Below the pieces are notes generated by a model. The model did not search any database and was not told where the DNA came from. It was given only the letters and a program-made list of their open reading frames with translations. Positions 61,937-64,000 of a DNA stretch of 64,000 nt are shown here, piece by piece. Position 1 is the first letter of the stretch, and each line of letters begins with the position of its first letter. Origin of the DNA: Sphaerisporangium fuscum. Lineage in GTDB: Bacteria; Actinomycetota; Actinomycetes; Streptosporangiales; Streptosporangiaceae. Position numbers and translations under genes: made by a program. The stretch lies in contig NZ_JAHDTF010000022.1 of NCBI RefSeq assembly GCF_018531465.1, positions 62,001 to 126,000 of the forward strand, read 5' to 3'.

Positions 61937-64000
61937 CCGTCCAGATCACCCCGCTCAAGCCCGGGGAGTACACCGAACTACCCGACACCGGGATGGGCGC
62001 GCTGCGGACCGGCAAGGGGAACCTGCCGCTGGAGAGTGTCGAGGTGGACGCCCGGATCACCGCGCTGACCGCCGGTGTGGAGGTCGTCCAGGGGTTCCGC
62101 AACCCCTTCGACATGCCGCTGGAGGCGACCTACGTCTTCCCGCTGCCCGACCGCGCGGCGGTGACCGCCTTCCGCATGGAGGCCGACGACCACGTGGTCG
62201 AGGGAGTGCTGAAGGAACGCGGCCAGGCCCGCCGTGACTACGACCAGGCGATCGCCGAGGGCAGGCGCGCCGCGATCGCCGAGGAGGACCGGCCCGACGT
62301 CTTCACCATGCGGGTCGGCAACATCGTCCCCGGCGAGCGGGTGACGGTGCGGCTCACGCTGAGCCAGCCGCTGCCGTACGAGGACGGCGCCGCCACCTTC
62401 CGCTTCCCGCTGGTCGTGGCCCCGCGGTACATCCCCGGCACGCCGCTCGACGACGGCGTGCGGGCCGGGGACGGCGTGGCGCCCGACACCGACGCGGTGC
62501 CCGACGCCTCGCGGATCACCCCGCCGGTGCTGCTGCCGGGCTTCCCGGACCCGGTACGGCTGGCGCTGACCGCCCGCGTCGACCCGGCCGGGCTCGACCT
62601 GCGCGAGATGCGGTCGAGCCTGCACGTGGTCACCCAGGAAGAGGGGGTCGTCCGGCTCCAGCCCGGTGAGCGTCTCGACCGCGACTTCGTCCTCCGGCTC
62701 GCCTTCACCGCCTCCGACTCGCTGACGCTCACCCCTGACCGTCCGCGCGACCAGGAGGGCGCCGACGGCGACGGCACGTTCACGCTCACCGTGCTGCCGC
62801 CCGCCGCCGGCGAGACGGGCACGCGGCGGCCCCTGGACGTCGCGCTGCTCCTCGACCGGTCCGGCAGCATGACCGGCTGGAAGATCGTGGCCGCCCGGCG
62901 CGCCGCCGCCCGCATCGTCGACACGCTGACCGCGGGCGACCGCTTCGCGGTGCTGTCGTTCGACTCGGTGGTCGAGCGCCCCGAGCGGCTCGACCCGGGC
63001 CTGGTCCCGGCCACCGACCGCAACCGCTACCGGGCGGTGGAGCACCTGGCCCGGCTGGAGGCGCGCGGCGGCACCGAGATCCTCCAGCCGCTGGAGGAGG
63101 CGCTCGGCCTGCTGGAGGACTCCGGCAGGGATCGGGTGCTGGTCCTGGTGACCGACGGCCAGGTGGGCAACGAGGACCAGATCCTCGAACGCCTCGCCGC
63201 GCGCCTGTCGGCGGTGCGCGTCCACACCGTGGGCATCGACCGGGCGGTGAACGCGGGCTTCCTCGGCCGGCTGGCGGGCCTCGGCTCGGGCCGCTGCGAG
63301 CTGGTGGAGTCGGAGGACCGGCTCGACGAGGCGATGGAGCACATCCACCGCAGGATCGGCTCCCCCCTCGTCACCGGCCTGTCGCTGAAGGCCGACGGGC
63401 TCGACGTGCTGCCGGGCACCGTCACCCACCTCGGCTCGCTGTACTCGGGCGTCCCGCTGACCGTCTCGGGCCGGTTCCGCGGCTCGCCGCGCGGCGCGCT
63501 CACCGTCCACGGGCTGGGCGCGGACGGGCGGCCGTGGGAGCGGCGGCTCGACGGTGTCCCGGCCGGCGGCGACGCGGCGCGGGCCGTGTGGGCCAGGGCC
63601 CACCTGCGCCGCCTGGAGGACCGCTACGCGGCCGGCGAGCACGAGCTGGAGCAGGAGATCGTGCGGACCTCGCTGCGCCACGGGGTGCTGTGCCGGTTCA
63701 CGGCGTTCGTCGCTGTCGACACCCGCGTGGTCGCCGACGGCGGACCGCGGCACCGGGTCGTCCAGCCGGTCGAGATGCCGAGCGGGTGGGACATGCCGGC
63801 CCCGCCCGCGGCGATGCCGGCCGCGGCCCCGATGGCCTCCTTCACCAGCACCGCCACCCCGGCGATCTTCAAGGTCGCCTCGCAGGACGACCGGCTCGGC
63901 GCGCTGGGCGGCGTGGTGCCGCCGGGGGCGCCCCCCGAGTTCGGCGCGCCGGGCGACGCGGGCCTGCCGGGCGCCTCTCCCGGGATCTTCCCGGCGCCGG
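61933..64000 (+). CDS. VIT and von Willebrand factor A domain protein, 3' end outside the window
   Basis: At least 689 residues. An N-terminal VIT domain (about 1-130: GFRNPFDMPLEATYVFPLPD; RDYDQAIAEGRRAAIAEEDR; VGNIVPGERVTVRL) precedes a vWA domain (about 300-470) with the metal-binding MIDAS motif LLLDRSGSMTGWK and TDGQVGNEDQILERLAARLS. The C-terminal part continues past a helical region (RLEDRYAAGEHELEQEIVRT) into a Gly/Pro-rich tail at the window edge. No signal peptide is seen. Paired with the MerR regulator, it may be part of a stress- or envelope-response complex; function unknown. Confidence 0.9.
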   Translation, partial: MTVQITPLKPGEYTELPDTGMGALRTGKGNLPLESVEVDARITALTAGVEVVQGFRNPFDMPLEATYVFPLPDRAAVTAFRMEADDHVVEGVLKERGQARRDYDQAIAEGRRAAIAEEDRPDVFTMRVGNIVPGERVTVRLTLSQPLPYEDGAATFRFPLVVAPRYIPGTPLDDGVRAGDGVAPDTDAVPDASRITPPVLLPGFPDPVRLALTARVDPAGLDLREMRSSLHVVTQEEGVVRLQPGERLDRDFVLRLAFTASDSLTLTPDRPRDQEGADGDGTFTLTVLPPAAGETGTRRPLDVALLLDRSGSMTGWKIVAARRAAARIVDTLTAGDRFAVLSFDSVVERPERLDPGLVPATDRNRYRAVEHLARLEARGGTEILQPLEEALGLLEDSGRDRVLVLVTDGQVGNEDQILERLAARLSAVRVHTVGIDRAVNAGFLGRLAGLGSGRCELVESEDRLDEAMEHIHRRIGSPLVTGLSLKADGLDVLPGTVTHLGSLYSGVPLTVSGRFRGSPRGALTVHGLGADGRPWERRLDGVPAGGDAARAVWARAHLRRLEDRYAAGEHELEQEIVRTSLRHGVLCRFTAFVAVDTRVVADGGPRHRVVQPVEMPSGWDMPAPPAAMPAAAPMASFTSTATPAIFKVASQDDRLGALGGVVPPGAPPEFGAPGDAGLPGASPGIFPAP

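Overview
The window is a very GC-rich chromosome segment from a mycelial actinomycete. The likeliest home is the Streptosporangiales (Nonomuraea, Streptosporangium or Microbispora type), though no 16S or ribosomal gene is present to settle this. Supporting markers are the developmental regulator BldD, actinobacterial integration host factor, a PriA without a visible Walker A motif, an Rv2175c/PknL kinase pair, a TPP riboswitch on thiO, and many GTG starts. It reads as core chromosome with scattered accessory genes. I saw no IS element, phage, tRNA, rRNA or CRISPR array.

Layout. 1-18.06 kb is one long minus-strand housekeeping block, read from the right as pyrR-pyrB-pyrC-carA-carB-pyrK-pyrD-pyrF, then mihF-gmk-rpoZ-coaBC, a small hypothetical gene, metK and priA. 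It makes UMP, GMP/GDP, coenzyme A and SAM, and supplies the RNA polymerase omega subunit and a replication-restart protein. A PyrR-binding RNA hairpin appears just before pyrR. 18.5-24.8 kb carries bldD, a secreted acetylxylan esterase with a cellulose-binding domain, an NsrR/flavohemoglobin nitric-oxide module, a HEPN protein behind an apparent LexA-controlled promoter, and an L,D-transpeptidase. 24.9-35.7 kb holds a YbaK-type deacylase, an acetyltransferase, a small membrane protein, metF, a polyprenyl diphosphate synthase, thiE, Rv2175c, an FAD oxidoreductase, thiO-thiS-thiG under a TPP riboswitch, and a four-PASTA kinase. This arrangement resembles the idsA2/Rv2175c/pknL region of mycobacteria.

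35.7-43.7 kb is a purine-to-glyoxylate catabolic operon on the minus strand: uraD, hiuH, uricase, two of the three xanthine dehydrogenase subunits, an aminohydrolase of the guanine/8-oxoguanine deaminase group, glycerate kinase, allantoinase and allantoicase. The molybdopterin subunit is missing. 43.9-56.3 kb contains endonuclease IV, a LytS/LytTR two-component pair, a sulfite-oxidase-like molybdoenzyme, a DAHP synthase preceded by an aromatic leader peptide and attenuator, ThiI, a PPi-type phosphofructokinase, a lactonase, a MarR-GNAT fusion and a PLP decarboxylase. 56.9-64 kb has a large KAP-family NTPase with a degenerate caspase-like N-terminus, Dps, and a MerR regulator overlapping a VIT/vWA protein that runs off the window.

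Most notable are: the aromatic-residue leader peptide and terminator before the DAHP synthase; the pseudo-caspase/KAP protein with a 16-residue repeat linker; a roughly 100-residue insert splitting a zinc knuckle in PriA; LexA boxes on a strong promoter facing the HEPN gene; a 50-bp tandem array spanning the pyrC-carA junction; and a three-way-junction-like inverted repeat in the nfo downstream gap. All functional calls come from reading motifs. No database search was run.
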